Shown here one piece after another: positions 23,037 through 35,735 of a DNA stretch of 64,000 bases; within the stretch, counting starts at the first letter, position 1; the number at the start of each line of letters is the position of its first letter. The DNA is from Megalonaias nervosa (Eukaryota > Mollusca > Bivalvia > Unionida > Unionidae), in contig JAECUM010092835.1 in NCBI GenBank assembly GCA_016617855.1, positions 310,001 through 374,000 on the forward strand, read 5' to 3'. Position numbers and translations under genes: made by a program. A model generated the notes under the pieces. The model was not told the origin of the DNA and did not search any database. It worked only from the letters and a program-made list of their open reading frames with translations.

Positions 23037-24107
23037 GACATATTATAGTTCCAGAGTTAATTTAAGTTTAGGTGACATCGCAGTTATCTCTGTCTTAGGT
23101 GTACATTTGTACAAAATTCTCAAAATTCTCTTGATAAATTTAATTATTGTTTGGTTGTGATAGAGTGGTATATGTGTATTTACTGTTAAATTTAGTAGCA
23201 GAGATTTCTCTTAAATATGGTATTAACTGTTGCCAATCTAGGCAAGTGTGGGAAGGTTACATTCAGCCTGTCAGGCCAGTTAAACAAAAGAAACCCATTA
23301 TTGGCTGGGAAGGTGCTTTTGTAGATTTATAATAGTAGCAAGTTTTCCTTTACAGCCAAACATTCAGATTTGTGACCATCTGTTGCAAAGTTTGTAGCTC
23401 TTTAAGTAGGTGCAAAGCCCTTAAAAACAGTTGAGTAGTTCAGTGTAATTTGGAATTAATAAGTTCATAAGGAAAATATTTTCCAAGTAATTTCTCACTT
23501 AATATATCATTTTGGGAAATTCTAGAACACTTTAAATCTTACTAAAGAGTGTGTGTGTGTGTGCACGCATGTGGGTGTGTGTGTGATTTGGATTTTTAAA
23601 GTAGCTTTAAAAATTTTTCAGTCATATCACTACGATGTCTGCAGTGTGGCAGTTCACAGTGATGTCTAGCACTGAGGCATCATGCCACAGACATTTAGCA
23701 TCATGTCCCACCCAGTCACATTATCCTGACACCAGGCCGACCAGTCCTAACAATTACCTCTTAATGCTGAGTGCCAAGCGAGGCCGCTGTTAGTACCATT
23801 TTTAAAAGTCTTTGGTATGACTCAGCTGGGAATCAAACCCGCAACCTCCCACATCCAAGGCAGATGCTCTAACCACTAGGCCACCGGAGCAGTACTAAAG
23901 AGTGTGAGTGAGAATGGATATATGGCTATAGTTTGGTTACAGAATTTAGGTTTTGTGCATTTTGGTTTTTATGCAAGAGTTACATAAAATATTTGCAGTC
24001 AACACAGTCACACCATATTCAGCTCAGAATTAGTCTAGAGAGGTCTTCTGGGAAAGATTTCTCTGAAGTCCACTAGGATCATTTATAAACCAAGATCAAC
24101 CATAGTG
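23037..24107 (+). repeat. 3' LTR of the decayed retrotransposon (split by a SINE)
   Basis: Collinear with 18985-19721 and interrupted by the insertion at 23554-23893. After the insertion the homology resumes with gagtgtgagtgagaatgg and atatggctatag. It ends near gatcaaccatagtgcaa. Confidence 0.8.
23554..23893 (-). mobile_element. Complete tRNA-derived SINE family 2 with 13-bp target-site duplication
   Basis: Flanked by actaaagagtgtg at 23541-23553 and 23894-23906. On the minus strand the head reads gctccggtggcctagtggtt then agagcatctgcc and gcgggtttgattccc. This gives clear A and B boxes of a tRNA-derived pol III promoter. The body matches the partial copy at 7853. The 3' end is a (CA)n run, which appears as (GT)n at the left on the plus strand. 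Confidence 0.95.
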
Positions 24108-24970
24108 CAAAATGGCATGTATAACTAGAAGGCTTCAGATTTAATAAAATGTATAAAAAAGAAACCCTCTCGTTTGTCTAATTCCCCAAGCTGAGTGCAC
24201 TTGAATCAGAATATGCACTACAACAAATGGTGGAGAATTCAAAATGGTCCTAGAAGAGTACCTCTGAACACAAACTTGTTAGTGCCTACAGATTTTGGTC
24301 ATATAAAGTTGGCTGACACTAGTCAGGGACCACTGTATAGCTGTAATTTCAATACTACATAATGCAATGGGATCCATGACCATACCTGCAAGAGGTGAGT
24401 ATTGCCATGCTTGTATTACAATATGTATCAATACGTATTGGTCATTGACAGCATTAATGATTCTAATGTTAATTTGCTTATTTTGTACTGTAATAATATG
24501 CAATTTTTCTTGCTGCAGCATGTAATAAATCATAAACAAGAATAAAGATAAAATCATGTTGCTTTTTATTTCACCAAAACACCCACTAAATATAATAATT
24601 ACATATAAGATTTAGCAAACGATAAACACATGAACATGAGTGAAAACTTCTTCCAGCAGGAAACAAAAATGTGCAGAAGAGTTGTAGTATTATTTTGCTT
24701 GATCAGAAAGGTCAACGAGCTAAAATGACTAGAAGATTCATATGCTGCAGTACAATCATGACAAGGAAAGAAATTAAATAAAATACATGTAATCATAAAT
24801 TGTCACATTGACAAATGTCTTGCTTTAATTTGAAAAATGAATGAATAATATAGTAAATTAGAAGTATTAATAATTCCAAATCTGAGAGACTAACATCTGT
24901 CAGTTCAATTCAACTTCAAATGCGACAGACAAAAGTGATTTTATTTATTCTTTGACTTTTAAATACATAC
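24108..24970. other. AT-rich sequence without recognised gene
   Basis: No exon is recognised. If the start exon at 24971-25038 is real, this is the beginning of its first intron on the minus strand. Confidence 0.45.
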
Positions 24971-25038
24971 CTGCGATAATTTTCTCTGAGAAATTGTCTA
25001 GATGTAACAACATATCGTGGATCAAGTATTGCTGCCAT
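24971..25038 (-). CDS. Possible first coding exon of an unidentified gene
   Basis: On the minus strand an ATG at 25038-25036 opens 22 codons plus two bases. They read MAAILDPRYVVTSRQFLREN then YR, and end at a consensus donor, CAG then GTATGT (24970-24965). The ATG sits in aacatggcagc, which resembles the YY1-type start-site element found over initiation codons of many animal housekeeping genes. The peptide is polar and codon-plausible, but I cannot match it to a family and found no second exon. A chance ATG-plus-donor combination remains possible. Confidence 0.35.
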
Positions 25039-25685
25039 GTTTACAAATCCCTTGAATGGTGAAACTGGCAATATCACAAGTGAGAGCTGTGGCTCTTTGT
25101 AATGAAGATTTGTATATAGTCTGTGCAACTAGCTTACTCGCAATCATTGGTTGCCGACCTGAAACATAGCTGTTGTGCCAGGTATTGCCTCACACTTGTT
25201 ACATATTAATGGTGGACCACAAATGAGTTGAAGGGGTTTGTTGTTCCATCTGTATGTTTGATTTTGATTTTGCAAATACTACACATAGTGACTGTTTTGT
25301 CAAGTGCATTGGTGCCAAACTCCATTTTTTGGGGTGGGGGGCACGGAAATTATAACCATTTGCTCTTGGGTTCTTCATGAATTTATATTTTGAAGCTGCC
25401 ATGTTGGTAACAATGCTAAGCCTAATGGAAGAGAGTGGTCTGCTAAAAGTGTACATGAAGAAAAAACCAGGTATACTGATATTTCTATACTTGTATCAAG
25501 GTATACCTTATCAGGCATTTTGTATTGCAATTTATGTATATCAGTATATCATTGTATCCTTAATACCTGCAGTATAAAAGGAACCTTGTCAGAGGTCTTA
25601 GAAATGCTTAATCACACATATTTGGACACAAATGTTTTATCTGGGATGCAGAAAATCACTTACACAGGAGTCCTCCGTATGCACG

Positions 25686-26010
25686 CAATAGCTGGGCGGC
25701 AAATTCAAAGGCTAGCCAGTCCTGCTTCAACCACCTGCTGAGCATGAAAATGTGTTGATCAACTGATCATTTTAGGGGTGCTGATATTTACAATGACAGA
25801 ATTCAGTGGCTGAAAGGCCCCCAGATGTACATGTTGTCATTATAAGAGTGCATCAAAAGAACATGACACAATAACTGGGCGGCAAGTTCAAAGACTTCGA
25901 CTAGCTGCTGAGTAGTGGGAAAATGTGTTGATATTTATAACAACTGAAATCAGAGGCTGATAGACCCAGAGATGTATATGTGGTCATTATAAGAGTACAT
26001 CAAATGAACA
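25686..26010 (+). repeat. Two diverged tandem copies of a ~140-180 bp unit
   Basis: Copy one (about 25686-25862) and copy two (about 25870-26010) share agctgggcggcaaattcaaa (aactg- and -gtt- variants), gaaaatgtgttgat and gtcattataagag, followed by catcaaatgaaca or catcaaaagaaca. Copy two is shorter in the middle. No protein was recognised. Confidence 0.75.
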
Positions 26011-26805
26011 AATTTAGCGTTCATTATTGTCTTCGTTTCCTAGTGTAGCAGAATAAGTAGTGCATGTGACCTCGAAATCAAGACACATCGAGACTTAAGA
26101 CAAAATGCTTTTGCAAAATTTGGAGAAGTATTTTGGTGTTAAATGGCAAATCATAATGAGATTCAGAAGAGTGCTGAAGTTGCTAGAACTGATAGTTCAG
26201 ATGGGACAGTAGCTAAGTGTAAGAAAGTGTGTAATGCTTGCTTAATGTTTGGAATAAGGTCTTTCCTTGAATTGACAAAATTCAGTCTCACTCTAATGGA
26301 CAAACCAGAGCTATATGTCAGTGGCATAAAGAATTTGGAAAATTAATCATAATGTCAACCACTAGTTCTTCTCATCTGGACATTTAAGCCACTTCAGCTA
26401 TGCCCATTAGGCTTATGGAGACTACAGCTTTTGCTGGTTGGACTCATATTTTTACCAAAATAGGAGTCCTGGACTCCTAGTTTTAAAATCCAAGCGAGAC
26501 CTCTGCTTGTTATAATGAAAAGCCCCGTCATCATATCAAATGAGTGCTGATGTATTCGCCGACACTAGACCAGACTCAAGTCTTGATGTCCATGTAATAA
26601 AAAGGTCCAAACAAACCAAATGTATACTAAGTAACAGAAAGAAGCAATACCAACAAGTTTTGTAAAACTTAACAAATAATTTAATCATCTGAGTTATAAA
26701 TGAAAATGTGACAAGAACTTTCAGCATTATGAAGCGAATCCCAAATAATCCTGATAAAGTTCTACGAAAGTCCAAAAGAATGAAAAGTTCCTTATAAATT
26801 TTAAA

Positions 26806-26853
26806 ACCGGAAATGTATTGGTCTGCCAAGAATCATGACGTCGTCAAGATGGC
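26806..26853 (+). promoter_or_regulatory. Candidate core promoter: ETS, inverted CCAAT, CRE-like and YY1-like motifs
   Basis: Within 48 bp the plus strand has accggaaat (ETS-type, 26806-26814), attgg (inverted CCAAT, 26817-26821), tgacgtc (CRE half to full, 26836-26842) and caagatggc (YY1-type, 26845-26853). Two further CCAAT boxes lie at about 27163 and 27201. The region also holds several CpGs in a CpG-poor window. Clusters like this are typical of housekeeping promoters in animals. The ATG inside the YY1-like motif opens only a 29-codon frame without a good donor, so no gene is attached. The motifs are short, so chance is a real alternative. Confidence 0.35.
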
Positions 26854-27214
26854 ACTGTCCATAATTCCTCTGAATTATTCACAACAGTTCTGGAATAATA
26901 TTATAGTTCAAATAATGAGCACTTTCTATTTCCATTGAACAGTCCAACAAATGTTTTCCTCATGAATAATATCTAAGTACAACATAAAACATGTCTGCAG
27001 ACTTACAACAGCAACACAAGAGGTGAGGATGATTCCAAAATTGGAATAAATCTGATTGCTCAGTTCTTTCCTTTTGTTGTGATTATATTTCAGAATATAC
27101 CCCTTGTGATGGATCTTACTACTCATTTTGCCTCGAAATTGCTTATTCATGTGACTTAACCCAACCAATGGGAAGTTACTGAATTCTTCAAACACCATCA
27201 GCCAATGAGAAATT

Positions 27215-28554
27215 AATCGAAAGGCACCATTAGGTCTTATTATTAAGATTATTGTTAGTAATTGCCAACACATACATCTGCATCTATTTACAGATCCTAT
27301 GTGATTTTATGCTCTTAACAGACTCAAGTTATGTATGCACAAATCTAACTAAATATATTCTGCACAATTTACAACCATGAATAAAAATTGCAAAAATTAA
27401 ATAAAATCATTACCAGGAGGTACAAAATATAGAGATATATATAACAACTGTTACAGCAGTCTCACAATTTTATCATACTTAAGTTGTTTTTATTATTATA
27501 GTTTACAATACTTGCACATATACCCTTGTTTCCTTTTATTATAATGTCTTGTGACAGTCCCTGGTTGAACGCACACAGATGCTTCATATGAGATCAAGTG
27601 TGAAACATTTTATCAACTGTACCAATCTTCAAACCCCATCACTACAATGCAGTTAACTGCTAGGCAGTTATTCCTTACAGAATGACAATATTTTATATAG
27701 CCATGTTTATCTAATGTGTATTTTCATCTATTATTTGCCCCCCATGACATGCCTCATTATGTTGGTAATATCACCATTGTTCCCAGCATTCTTTGTTACT
27801 CTTGCGAGGTTGTAACATTTAAGCTTCCAACACTTGAATCAAAGAATATCCCTTAAGAATGTGTGTAAACATCTGAGGTTCACCTAGGGTGTGGGAAGTG
27901 TAAATATGACCAAGTTAATCCAGATTTCAGGTGGACAACTCTGCATCATCAGTTGTCTGCTTTTCTTTGGATGAAATTTAAGCTCAAAATTAAAATCCAG
28001 AATTGCATTAAATTCATATACACTATATTCGATTTTTTGGGGTCAAAAATTACTTTTCTACCCATTTTCTCTATTTGGTTGCTATGGTAACCATGAACAC
28101 ACATCAATTTCACCGACATTTTTAGTGTTTGCAATCTGCATGCATATATGCATCACTTTGTACAATTTCACAGCAATCTGATTTTAAATAATACTTCTGA
28201 GCTGTTATATAGATTTGGCCCAAAAAGTATGTATTGTTCTGAAACAATTCAGCATGCACAGATGGTCAAGCAAAACAACACAGCGCTACCAGGGTTAATA
28301 AGAGAAAACTAGCTAACATAATAAAAAGTAGAATATAATTTACTCTTTATTTATAACAGCATAAAAAATATATTTCTTCTTTCTTCTGTAACATCTTCTG
28401 TCTTCCAGACTTTAATTTTTATTATACAGAAATATCAGCACAAATTCAACCTGTATATTTCTACACACCTTTAACTTTAAGCCAGTACCTGGTGAAGCTA
28501 GAATGTGTTGTGACTTGAAGAACCCTGACAAACAGTTGCAAATACTCCCTTCTA
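27215..28554. other. AT-rich sequence without recognised gene
   Basis: Nothing recognised on either strand. Confidence 0.5.
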
Positions 28555-29060
28555 AATCGCGTCCAATTTAAAAATCCCACTGCATAATGTGACCGCAGAT
28601 TTGGGTCTATGAAGTTTGTAAGGAGTAGTAAGGAGTAATCAGAAGAACAAACAACATACCGTATATAACCACTTACAAGATGAGTCAGCTGAAAACTGCA
28701 CAGACCCAGTTCTGCCATCCCATCATGTGCCAGCACATTTGGGTCTGTGCAGTTTGTTAAAAGTAATCAGAAGAACAAACAACACAGACCCTGATCTGCA
28801 GGTGCATTATGCTATGGCAGATCTGATCAACATCTTTGTTGTTTGCAGTTTGACTCATTATTTTATACATGAGTAAATAAGTACTCATTTTGTTAACAAA
28901 GACTTGCCCAGAAAAAATCCAGGGCACTGGCAGACCCAGGACTGTGCAGTTTGTCAGGAGTAATCAGTAGAACAAACAATATAGACCATGATATGCCAGC
29001 ACATTATATGATGGTAGATCAGGGTCTATGTTGTTTGCAGCTGCAACAGTCTTATAAGTC
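28555..29060. mobile_element. Cluster of palindromic MITE family P (about three partial or nested copies)
   Basis: The best-bounded copy (about 28660-28870) has cttacaagatgagtcagctg on the left and gttgtttgcagtttgactca on the right. To its left (28555-28655) and right (28930-29060) are further pieces with gggtctatg, gcagtttgt, aggagtaatcag and gaacaaacaa phrases. The copies overlap in pattern, as expected from one element inserting into another or from internal duplication. Confidence 0.75.
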
Positions 29061-30898
29061 AGAATCTATGATATGGGCATAAAGTCAAAGATATTCTCCA
29101 GAAGCTGTCAGGGCAAGATATGAATGGGAGTGCTTGTTTTAGAACAGTCTACCTGCCTTTCCTATCCTTGTTGTCAAGGTAACATTCCATTACTAGTGTT
29201 CAAAGTAATTATGCTATCTTTCAGACCTTCCACTCTGAACCTTTCAACATAAGTCAGCAATCCACTGGTCAGTGATCCTTGAAGGTGACAAGAGAACAAC
29301 AAAATGAAATTAAAACTAAATGTGGTAATAAATGAACCAGGCAATGTAGAAAAAAGAAAGAAAAATAAAACCTAAGTCTACAATCCCATTAATATCCAAT
29401 CAAATTAAGGCTATATAAACAAATTACTATCTGCGTTAACTAGTGGACATGGTCACACAAAAGTCCCAGATGTTGTAACTCCGAGCCACACCTTAAATTT
29501 GCACAAGAACAATATCTGACTTCAATTTATTTATGACTAGAAAATACATCTCTGATAGCAAGCACAAATGTAAACAGTTGAAGCATGAAATTTGGGAAGA
29601 TACTTGAAATCAATGACAAAATTTTGATCTTTTTTTTAACCAACTTTATTAAATAAAATAAGTTAACAATCAAAACTTTAAAATAGAATTGTAAATGATT
29701 AATTTCTTAAAAACTAACTGAATTCTTAAATTTCTGATCTTAACCTCGTTCTGGAAGATTATATGCAAAGTAAAAAAAAAACCATGACACTCCACAATTT
29801 TTCAAGTAAACTAAAACTGTTCTTAATTGGATGATGAGTCACACAAATGTCACGCCTGAGGCAAATGCGCTGTAACGTTTTGTACTCTATCAAATACAAA
29901 GATGCATATCTGAAGCTGTTTCCAAACTGCAAGAGAACCTACATTATTTTTTGCTCAAGTACAACAGCCATCAGTTTCATCATCAGAGGTCAAACAAGGA
30001 AGGAAGAGCTAATGCTGCAGCTCCATTTCATACCTAATGAACCCAGTTATTGATGACACCACCCACTCACAAACCATGCCTTAAATTCAACATTTAACCC
30101 ATGAACTACTCTGGAAGAATGATGCACAATTTATGGGATGATGTAGACACTTTGACAGGAGATGGTAAACATTTTAAAACCTGGTTCAAAGCCATTAATA
30201 ACTTTAGTCAATAGATTTACCACTTCTCCCTGGGTAAAGTTGGAATCAGTACCATTCTTTGAATGTTGATGGTTCTATCTTATTCAGCTACTTGTCCTGA
30301 AGACCATAAAACATTTTAAGGGAAAGTCTATGATGAAAATTTTCAGTTTATAATTGACAGATATTGATTTCATAAATACAGAAAAACTTAATGAAGTTCT
30401 GAAAAACTTGTGCTTTTGAAATAATTTAGATTATATTTTTGAAAATCAATCACATATACTGTGTGTGTTTTGCTGTCACCATAATGCAGAGGTAAAATAT
30501 ATGAATAATATACAAGTATCAGAAGATCCCAGAAGTGTTCATTGCATCACAAGGTCAGTTTGTGTTCAGTGCAGTGCTAAATACATTATATTTTAGTGTT
30601 TTTTATGGAATATATTTTTAAACAAAAATCTGACCATATAAAACCTCAAGTTTTGCTTTGACAGCAAATGTACCTTGCTTGCCCATGAGGGATTGAATCT
30701 ATGAGAATTTCTGTCCTGAATAAAAGTAAAAATAGAAGATGCTCATTGCTACAATCTCTAAAACTGTCACTTGGAAACAGAAAAACCACAGTATGTCTGG
30801 CTTGAACATTAATAACATTAGTTGCTATATTTAGTTTTTTAGTTTCGGTATCATTGACTTGCACTGGCTCAGATGCATCCAATTAACAAGTTCATGAG
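29061..30898. other. AT-rich sequence without recognised gene
   Basis: Nothing recognised on either strand. Confidence 0.5.
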
Positions 30899-30899
30899 T

Positions 30900-31640
30900 G
30901 TATGTAAACTAGGGTCCAAGATATTAAATGTGTAATGAATAAATAAAAAGTTAATCAAGTGTGAAAATAAAGTCACAAAAACCTACTTTTGGAATGGCTG
31001 ATTTACTCTCCCCAAGATTCATATACATACCAATTTTGAAAAGTTTAAGTAAAATAGGGTCACAAATAATGAAAATGTAATGAATGAATAATTTACAGAT
31101 AAAATTACACAGATCACTCAAGCATTAATTGGGTTAAATTAATCTAGTTCATGTATGGTTGAATTACTACTGCAGACATGTACTGACATAAATTTTTTTG
31201 AGTGTAGTTGAAATAATCTCCAGATATTGAGGATGTAATGAATGCTCAGCTAAAACTAAGTCATTCAATCATGAAACTTTGGTTACAGCCACTTTGTTTT
31301 GGTTTAGATGAGTTAGTCTTACTGAGATGCATCAACATGCCAAATTTTATGTGTAGGTGAAATAAGGTCCAAGATACTGATGGTAAATAAAACAGATACC
31401 AGAAAACATAAGAATCACCCCAGCACAATGATATAATTTTGGTACTACCGAGTTATTGTTCTTGGGATGCATTTACATATTAATTTTCATGAATGTAAGA
31501 GAAACAGGGTCTAAGATATGAGTATACAGTGAACAAAATAGAAAATATACAAGCCACTCCAAAGTATGAATTAGGCAGTGACACTGTTTTAATATGGCCG
31601 AGTTACTCAGAGATTTATTATATATTACATAGTGAGATAT
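30900..31640. repeat. Satellite B, copy 1 (degenerate ~150 bp tandem repeat)
   Basis: Units recur at about 147, 152, 157 and 140 bp, anchored on forms of gggtccaagatattga near 30911, 31058, 31210, 31367 and 31507. Each unit also holds a run such as gagttactc, aagattcatatacatacca and aattttcatgagtgta. Divergence between units is high. Confidence 0.8.
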
Positions 31641-34495
31641 TGGAATATATCAGTGGAAGAAAATGATGTTGCCATAGTGGTGATACAACTTTCATCTCCA
31701 CTGTGGTGTTATTAATTTTGGAGCTACTTTTCTTCCCAGACCTGCCAACCCTGACAAGCCTGTCTCAGTAAGGCAGTCAATTTTTTTTCCTGTATGTTTG
31801 ACCAGTTTTCAGCAAGGTGTAACAAAATATTATAAACTGCTATTGTAAAACTTGAAAACATATTTAAAAGTTCAGTATCTGAAACATGCAGGAACAGTAA
31901 ACATTATGTTCAACTGAAAAGTTTGTAAAGTACATGTAAATCTTATTTACCACTAGCACAGCTGTACAACATCAGTTCCAAACCTTATGCAGCTCAATGG
32001 ATTGTTGCTATCTCTCAACTTGTCGTAATTCTTGGATTTTTTTTTCCATTTCACAAGACAACGCAATCATATCTCCCGCCATGAGATATACTCAAATTGA
32101 CAAGCGATGTCCAACAAACGTAACTGTGTCCCTTCCTGCTTTTTATTCACAAGAATCTGAATATTCCTTTATATTCTTCTGTGCTTATTACTAACAATTT
32201 TTAAAGAGGCTTATTTTCCCTTTCGTCTTCAAAAATGCATTGCTTGCTGGATGCCATTTAGGCCTATGGAAAAAAATTCTATATTGAACAGTTTGATCAT
32301 GCAGACACTTTGCCTGAAAAAAATATGTGCATTTCAAAGCGTCTTAAGTACTGTTGCAAAGTTAGTCTGGTTTCCTGACTAACTCCACTAATTTTAATAT
32401 AAAACCCAGATCCAAATCAAACACGGATGAACCAATTACCTGGATTTTTTTCGCAACAATCATTTTTCCATAGTTTTTGCTTTTATTCTGTAAGTTCATA
32501 TTTAAAGGGTGGTTTTCATAAGACTTACAGCAAAATCATATGGGCAAGCAGGTCTGTCTTCCCCTTTAGGAAATATATCTGCCCTTATGCCTGTTATTCA
32601 AACCTGTATTTCCATATTTAGGTCCATTTCATTTGTTTTCTTCTTCTGTTCCTGCTCCCTCTTATTCCCTTTCCATTTCTCTCCTTCCCCATCAGGATGA
32701 ACAAGATCTTAACATGTGAACTACCCTTCAGTTTACATTTATGCTTTGACTAAGGAGATGCCCTCAAGATATGCCTAAAAATGAATTCCAAACAGCAGCA
32801 AGTATGAACTTTTTATAATTAGTTCTACAGATCAATCATGAAAACTATCAGTGACTGAACTTTAAGACCTGTTGCTTTGTGTCACCAATACAGTACTGTA
32901 CACCTGTAATACTCTACAATCAACGGTACACATTTGAAAATAAATCATGACTGAATGTAGTAATACATTTTTTACTTAGCAATTTCAACTTGCATTACAA
33001 TTATGCTGAAATCAATGGATAAATTGGGCACTGATTAGTGTCGGTTGCAAACCAAAATTAAGTGACAATTGAGCATTGGATGCAATGTCAGCTATCGAAC
33101 TAGACTGAAAACTTGTCAAGGCCACAAAAATTCCTATTTTAATTCAGAAATAAACAAAACAAATACTGAAAACCCTTACAAGTAAATTCACAATTGTTAT
33201 GTTTATTTAATTTGTATTATTTGTTAGTTTTGTTTAATTCATTATATGCTATTGATAATTGTATTTTGGACTTGAACTTGTCCAAAATCAAGTTCACTAT
33301 GTTCCTGACTAGAGATACTGATGATGTTTTTATTTTGGTAAACAAATAATACATAGCTAATTTTTTCTCTATGAGAGTGGATTATATAAAGATCATTATA
33401 AATAAAAGTAAACATTTATTAGGGTCTGGGTCATGGTTATTGGAATTCCCCCATAAAAATACCTAACCTACCTGATGTTTACCACATTATATATCATAAT
33501 TTTAGTAATTGATTGTTCTAGAATGGAAAATTCCATTAAGGCATAATATATTGCCAGAAAATGCAAATTGTGACCCAGGTCAAGTAGAGGGCTTTATAAT
33601 CTTGTTTATCTAGAAATTATTCATTTATTAAAATTATTATTTGCTGGAATTACAAAGTGCTCAATAATATTCTTGGACAGAGACATTAACCTGGAATTAT
33701 AGTGAATTCAGAAAATTACATCTTGGATTATATTGTTGTGACTCATCAAAAGACTGTTGTCACATCACCACAGCACATGCCACTACAGGCATATCAACAC
33801 CATCAGTGCTGGATCTTATTTTGCACACCACTGAGATTTAATCAGAACCTTATTCATTAGGACTGGTGAGATAAATTTTTTTTGACTATTTGGGATTTAA
33901 TTCACATTACTGAAAGATCTTTTAAATTTTCTCTTTGTATTTTAAGGAAATAAATTATTTGTTGAATTTTACACAACTTATTGGTTTTCACTCTTTTCTA
34001 TTACTTAGTTTAAGACCACAGTCATAATACAATCATTAAAATATTTTTTTAAAAGAAATTAAGATGCAACACTCTGAATTCTGTCAGATACAACCACTCT
34101 GTGACATTTCTAAATTACCACAAACCAACAGTATCAATCCATGCATGAAGTTGGTTGACAAAAATACACAACTGGAAGCATATGTACAAGCTAAATTTGT
34201 AAAACATTGCTAGAGTCCTAAAATTATTTTAAAACGTAGGAACTTCCCTTTTATCGATGTAGTAATGCATTTGTTAATTGAATTGGCACAAATCAATGTT
34301 TTTTTTTTGCTGTTAAAAATATATATAATAAAAAGAAAATCTGGCTTTTTTTTTTAGTAGATACACAGAAATATTTCACCTGTGAAGCGGAAACATTTTG
34401 TATTGTTACTTGGGGCTATGCCTCTTGTGCTTGCACTACACTCGTGCAATATTTCTGTATATCTACTCAACAGCGATATTCTCAATGCATCCACA
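31641..34495. other. AT-rich sequence without recognised gene
   Basis: No exon or repeat family is recognised. Short poly-T and TA-rich tracts are present near 33880 and 34300-34360. Confidence 0.5.
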
Positions 34496-34499
34496 CAGT

Positions 34500-34725
34500 A
34501 CAGTAATTTGTACGAGTGTAGGTGAAATAGAATCCAAGATAGTGAGGGTAATGAACAAAAAGCTTACAATAAAAAGTCACTCTAGCATGAAAATTAGATG
34601 TAAGTGACCTAATTTTGGTAGGGCCGAGTGACTCCTCCTAAGATTCATCGACATACAAATTTTCATGAGTGTTACTATAGATGAAATGGGGCCAATATAC
34701 AGAGGGTATAACAAATGAACATCTC
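34500..34725. repeat. Satellite B, copy 2
   Basis: About one and a half units match the array at 30.9-31.6 kb: gtgtaggtgaaatagaatcc, aagatagtgaggg, gtcactctagcatga, attttggtagggccgagtga and aagattcatcgacata. The anchors at 34530 and 34688 are 158 bp apart. Confidence 0.75.
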
Positions 34726-35524
34726 TTTAAACCAATAAATTGGCAAAACATCTATACATTTCCTCACTTTATTTGCAAGGGAATAATTAAATTCAAATGC
34801 TTTAAGACATCTCAGCCAATTAAAATGATATATTTTTTTCTCCCTTTAAGATCATGTCAGTGAGTTAAGCCTCAAATTCTTCGAGGAAATTGGTACATGA
34901 ATTAGATGAATAAAAAAGATATCAAGAACTAAAGATTCAAACCCTGACAGAATTTATGATCCAAGTCTGATATTAGCCATAGAGAATCATAGAAAATTAG
35001 GGAAATCTACTGAATAACAGCAGAACATGGGTCTAACTATGTATGTTAAAGTTAATCCAAATCATAAACTTAGGAAGAATGTTTTGGGGATACCATTTAA
35101 CAAATACAACAACCAGTAAGAAATCTAAACTAAGCCTTTTATGCACTAAAGATACCATTGTTTACTGCATGGAACAACTTATGGGAGATGTGTATCATCA
35201 GAAATTTCCTGTGGTGATCTATGTACTGATAAAATGCAAAAGCAGTGCAAACAAGTAAGCGAAGTTATTCACAGTTTTGGCAGACATAATACATCAAGAT
35301 AAACAGGAAGAGAAGAGATTGTTCTGATGGGGGAGGGTGTGGGTGATGACAACAGCTGGATAACAGTCTTCAATATCATACACATCACAACTGTATAATA
35401 TTCATCAGCAAACTGTAAAACATACTTGTGAATCTATGTCTATTGTAAAGTACTAAAATAAAGTTTCGTCTGTTATTTCTTTCCTTATGTTTTGTTGTTC
35501 TTAGACTCAAATCATTTTTGAAAT
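34726..35524. other. AT-rich sequence without recognised gene
   Basis: Nothing recognised on either strand. Confidence 0.5.
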
Positions 35525-35735
35525 ACCATATATACTCACTTTTAAGTCCAGTCCAACTGCAAACAACATAGATCCTTATCTGAGTTAGCATAATGTGCCT
35601 GCAGATCAGGGTCTATGTTGTTTATTCTAATGATCACTCCTGCACAGACCCAGCTCTGCCAGTGCATGATGCAGTGTCAAATCTGGTCTGTGCAGTTTGC
35701 AGCTGTACTCATCTTATAAGTGAGTTAATACAGTA
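35525..35735. mobile_element. Palindromic MITE family P, copy
   Basis: Left end tactcacttttaagtccagt then ccaactgcaaac. The right end has gtttgcagctgtactcatct then tataagtgag. The interior has gatcagggtctatgttgttt. It has the same layout as 12702-12918 and no coding capacity. Confidence 0.85.

Larger units (their letters stand above)
18985..24107 (+). mobile_element. Decayed LTR retrotransposon with nested insertions
   Basis: Two long direct repeats (about 18985-19721 and 23037-24107) flank some 3.3 kb that includes an aspartic-protease remnant on the plus strand, so the orientation is plus. A SINE is inserted at the end of the 5' LTR and another inside the 3' LTR, each with its own target duplication. 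LTR divergence is high, so the insertion is old. No reverse transcriptase, RNase H or integrase was recognised. The element is therefore deleted or was non-autonomous. Exact LTR ends, primer-binding site and polypurine tract could not be fixed. Family (Gypsy or BEL/Pao) is undecided. Confidence 0.8.

Noticed and set aside
26143..26346. 67-codon plus-strand frame with two cysteines spaced like part of a zinc finger
   Set aside because: The spacing and flanking residues are too weak to support a BED or other transposase finger; no adjoining transposase is seen.
26536..26829. 97-codon minus-strand frame with hydrophobic stretches
   Set aside because: Its first codon is TTG, not ATG, and there is no homology or splice-site support; AT-rich DNA readily gives such hydrophobic frames.
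26926..27273. 115-codon minus-strand frame overlapping two CCAAT boxes
   Set aside because: No recognised domain. Composition fits chance, and the CCAAT boxes suggest regulatory rather than coding DNA.
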